Shown one piece after another: positions 5,657 through 7,662 of a stretch of 7,662 bases of DNA. The notes below the pieces were generated by a model. The model had not been told where the DNA came from, did no database searches, and saw nothing but the letters and a program-made list of their open reading frames with translations. Position 1 is the first letter of the stretch. Each line of letters starts with the position of its first letter. The stretch is from Candidatus Margulisiibacteriota bacterium (GTDB lineage Bacteria; Margulisbacteria; WOR-1; O2-12-FULL-45-9), in assembly GCA_018814265.1 (NCBI GenBank), contig JAHIZU010000107.1:1-7662 (forward strand). The letters run 5' to 3'. Position numbers and translations under genes: made by a program.

Positions 5657-7424
5657 GGCGCTTTTTCAGCAAATTATATTCTGACCACATTTCTTGAGGC
5701 AAGTCCTTGCCCAGTGAGCTAAAGAATTCTTTGATGCCGTTTAATTCCTGCGCCCAGTCTTTTTTGTTTACGCTAAAAAGCTGCTTCAGGTTATTTTTAG
5801 GTAATTTAATGCCGGTCAGGTCCAGGTCATAGTCGTGCGGCACAAAACCGATCAGGCTCTTGCGCGCGTCTGCCTGGCCGCGGCAGCGGCGGACTACCCA
5901 TTCCAAAACCCTTAAGTTATCGCCAAAGCCCGGCCACAGGAAATTGCCGTTTTGGTCTTTTCTAAACCAGTTAACATGGAAAATCCTGGGCGGCGGGGTC
6001 ATTTTTTTGCCCAGGTTTACCCAGTGCTTTAAGTAATCTCCCATGTTATAACCGCAGAAAGGCCGCATGGCCATGGGATCATGCCTGACTTCGCCCTGCT
6101 TGCCAAATTGGGCCGCGGTCCGTTCTGAAGCCATGGTGGCGCCCATAAAAACACCGTGCTGCCAGGTCAGGGCTTCATAAACCAGGGGAGCCAGAGCCGC
6201 GCGCCGCCCGCCAAAAATTATGGCTGAAATAGGCACGCCATGATGGTGCTCCAGCCGGTTGGTTACGGTGGGCACGTTTTGGATCGGCACGGTAAAGCGG
6301 GCGTTAGGATGCGCGCCGGTAATGACTTTCCCGTTCTCATCCAAAACTCCTGGTTTCCAGGGATAGCCCTTCCAGTCAATGCCGCGTTTTGGAATTGGCG
6401 GATCACCGTCTTCCCACCAGACTGTTTTGTCTGGTTTGAGCAGGACATTGGTAAAGATGGTATCCTGCTTAAGCGCAGCCATCATATTGGGATTGGTCTT
6501 GCTGTTGGTGCCTGGCCCAACCCCAAACAAGCCGTTTTCCGGGTTAATGGCCCAGAGCTTGCCGTCGCTATCGATCTTCATCCAGGCAATATCATCGCCC
6601 ACGGTCCAGATGCGGTAGCCTTTTTTCCTTAAACCCTTGGGCGGAACCAGCATGGCCAGGTTGGTTTTGCCGCAGGCCGACGGGAAAGCCGCGGCAATAT
6701 AGGTGATATAGCCGGTGGGATCTTCGATCCCCATGATCAGCATATGTTCGGCCAGCCAGCCCTCATCACGGGCCTGGCAGGAGGCGATCCTTAACGCCAA
6801 ACACTTTTTGCCCAGCAGGACGTTGCCGCCATAGCCGGAATTAACACTGATAATAGTGTTGTCTTCAGGAAAATGGAGAATCAAGCGATTGTTGATATCA
6901 ATATCAACTTTACCGTGCAGGCATTTTGTAAATTCGCCCTGGTTTTTTTCCAGATGATCAAGCACAGCTTTACCCATGCGGGTCATGATGCGCATGTTTA
7001 AAACAACGTAGATACTGTCTGTCAGCTCTACTCCGATCTTGCTAAAGGGCGAGCCGATCGGCCCCATGGAAAAGGGGATAACGTACATGGTGCGGCCTTT
7101 CATCGAGCCGCGAATTATATTGTAAGCGCGGCGATAGCCTTCCTTGGGCAGCATCCAGTTATTGATCGGTCCGGCATCGCGCTTGTTCTTGGTGCAAATA
7201 TAAGTTAGCTTTTCAGTGCGGGCCACGTCATTTTGGGCTGTGCGGTGATAAACACTGCCCGGCAGTTTTTTTTGATCAAGCTTTACTATTTCGTTGATTT
7301 TAAAGGCTTCTTTTTCCAGCCGCTTTCTTTCTTCCTGCGAGCCGTCGCACCAGACAATTTTGTCTGGCTGGCAAAGTTTTGCGCATTCGCTGATCCATTG
7401 TTTTAGTTTTTTGTGTTTTGTCAT
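5649..7424 (-). CDS. pckG: Phosphoenolpyruvate carboxykinase (GTP)
   Basis: 591 residues, the usual size of GTP-type PEPCK, which interconverts oxaloacetate plus GTP with PEP, CO2 and GDP in the cytoplasm (gluconeogenesis, or the reverse direction in some fermenters). Motifs in order: RTMYVIPFSMGP (111-122); SGYGGNVLLGKKC (196-208); the family signature and P-loop FPSACGKTN (247-255) with the reactive Cys251; the metal-binding kinase-2 motif VGDDIAWM (275-282); NPENG (293-297); FGGRR (404-408); and the nucleotide-site segment FLWPGFGDNLRVLEW (495-509). All key residues appear intact. I chose ATG 7424 because GGGGGA (7437-7432) stands 7 nt upstream; two further in-frame ATGs at 7454 and 7439 lack a ribosome-binding site. 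The gene overlaps the flavoprotein start by 8 bp and is divergent from tig. Transcription probably starts from the extended -10 promoter at 7459-7467. Confidence 0.95.
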   Translation of the reverse strand: MTKHKKLKQWISECAKLCQPDKIVWCDGSQEERKRLEKEAFKINEIVKLDQKKLPGSVYHRTAQNDVARTEKLTYICTKNKRDAGPINNWMLPKEGYRRAYNIIRGSMKGRTMYVIPFSMGPIGSPFSKIGVELTDSIYVVLNMRIMTRMGKAVLDHLEKNQGEFTKCLHGKVDIDINNRLILHFPEDNTIISVNSGYGGNVLLGKKCLALRIASCQARDEGWLAEHMLIMGIEDPTGYITYIAAAFPSACGKTNLAMLVPPKGLRKKGYRIWTVGDDIAWMKIDSDGKLWAINPENGLFGVGPGTNSKTNPNMMAALKQDTIFTNVLLKPDKTVWWEDGDPPIPKRGIDWKGYPWKPGVLDENGKVITGAHPNARFTVPIQNVPTVTNRLEHHHGVPISAIIFGGRRAALAPLVYEALTWQHGVFMGATMASERTAAQFGKQGEVRHDPMAMRPFCGYNMGDYLKHWVNLGKKMTPPPRIFHVNWFRKDQNGNFLWPGFGDNLRVLEWVVRRCRGQADARKSLIGFVPHDYDLDLTGIKLPKNNLKQLFSVNKKDWAQELNGIKEFFSSLGKDLPQEMWSEYNLLKKRLD

Positions 7425-7431
7425 TATGAAT

Positions 7432-7437
7432 TCCCCC
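7432..7437 (-). promoter_or_regulatory. Ribosome-binding site of pckG, deciding the start
   Basis: GGGGGA on the minus strand, 7 nt before ATG 7424. It selects this codon over the in-frame ATGs at 7439 and 7454, the first of which overlaps this very sequence. Confidence 0.8.
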
Positions 7438-7458
7438 ATCAAAAGATCGAACATCTAT

Positions 7459-7467
7459 ATTATAACA
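7459..7467 (-). promoter_or_regulatory. Extended -10 promoter of pckG
   Basis: The minus strand reads TGT-TATAAT (7467-7459), a perfect -10 box with the TGn extension. No good -35 lies 16-18 bases upstream (best TCGTAA, three of six), as expected for an extended -10 promoter. Transcription would begin near 7452, giving a leader of about 28 nt that contains the ribosome-binding site. Confidence 0.55.
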
Positions 7468-7499
7468 AAAACTACTAGCTGTTACGAGGCTTTTTATTG

Positions 7500-7505
7500 T
7501 ATAAT
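7500..7505 (+). promoter_or_regulatory. Possible -10 box of tig
   Basis: A perfect TATAAT on the plus strand ends 8 nt before the tig ATG. No convincing -35 is seen at 16-18 bases. If used, the mRNA would start within 1-3 nt of the ATG, and the AAGG at 7506-7509 would not be transcribed. Either tig is leaderless or an unrecognised upstream promoter is used and AAGG acts as a weak ribosome-binding site. Confidence 0.35.
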
Positions 7506-7513
7506 AAGGCATA

Positions 7514-7662
7514 ATGAAGATTATTTCCCAAAAGCGCGAAGGCAATAAGGTTGCCCTGGAGATCGAAGCAGAGTATTCAGCTTTTACCAAAGCTGTGGAC
7601 CAAACCCTGATCGAGGCGTGCAAAGATATTAAGATCCCTGGCTTCCGGCCTGGCAAAGCACC
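7514..7662 (+). CDS. tig: Trigger factor, N-terminal part (3' end cut by window)
   Basis: Only the first 49 codons are present. They match the N-terminal ribosome-binding domain of trigger factor, the chaperone and prolyl isomerase that meets nascent chains at the ribosome exit. The start MKIISQKREGNKVALEIE fits the first strands of that domain, and IPGFRPGKA (41-49) is the signature loop (GFRxGK) that contacts ribosomal protein L23. ATG 7514 is the only usable start because an in-frame TAA lies at 7505-7507. The gene is divergent from pckG with 89 bp between starts. Confidence 0.9.
   Translation, partial: MKIISQKREGNKVALEIEAEYSAFTKAVDQTLIEACKDIKIPGFRPGKA

Noticed and set aside
7425..7454. 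Longer pckG start at ATG 7454 or 7439.
   Set aside because: Neither has a ribosome-binding site, and GGGGGA at 7437-7432 is correctly placed only for ATG 7424. The extra N-terminal residues are not typical of the family.

Overview
Organism. The window looks like chromosomal DNA of an uncultured diderm bacterium of moderate GC content. The main clue is an outer-membrane PorV/UPF0164-like beta-barrel fused to S-layer homology (SLH) motifs, a cell-envelope style found in diderm Terrabacteria-type lineages. It sits beside a BNR-propeller/IPT/FlgD-like surface protein and a GTP-type PEP carboxykinase. Candidatus Margulisbacteria/Saganbacteria (WOR-1) would fit, but this is an inference from gene style and not a measured placement.

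Layout. Four genes lie on the minus strand and one partial gene on the plus strand. Read in their own direction they are: pckG (7424-5649), a HI0933/YhiN-type flavoprotein (5656-4412, TTG start, 8-bp overlap with pckG), a 225-bp non-autonomous transposon (4197-4421), a large secreted propeller/IPT/FlgD-like protein (4149-1645, own consensus promoter), and an SLH-bearing beta-barrel protein (1648 to the window edge, 4-bp ATGA overlap with the gene before it). Divergent from pckG, across an 89-bp gap, is the start of tig (trigger factor). No stretch longer than 300 bases lacks a gene. The only sizeable gap (4150-4411) is almost entirely the transposon plus one promoter.

How the genes work together. 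pckG and the flavoprotein form a translationally overlapping metabolic pair. The propeller protein and the barrel protein form a second coupled pair, both with signal peptides, so they probably share a cell-envelope task. The short transposon now separates the two pairs.

Main discovery. The gap holds an ISL3-like MITE: imperfect ~30-bp terminal inverted repeats starting GGCTCT, and an 8-bp direct repeat GCGCTAGT on both sides. Removing the element and one repeat copy restores a flavoprotein reading frame that ends Thr-Ser-Ala-stop, with its stop codon lying inside the -35 box of the next gene. The element therefore supplied the present stop codon and last two residues of the flavoprotein and inserted a hairpin terminator between the genes. 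A second small mobile-type palindrome (84-126) sits in frame inside the SLH region of the barrel gene and is translated. Other points of interest are a perfect sigma70 consensus promoter only 10 nt from a start codon (a probable leaderless mRNA) and the unusual barrel-Ig-SLH domain order.
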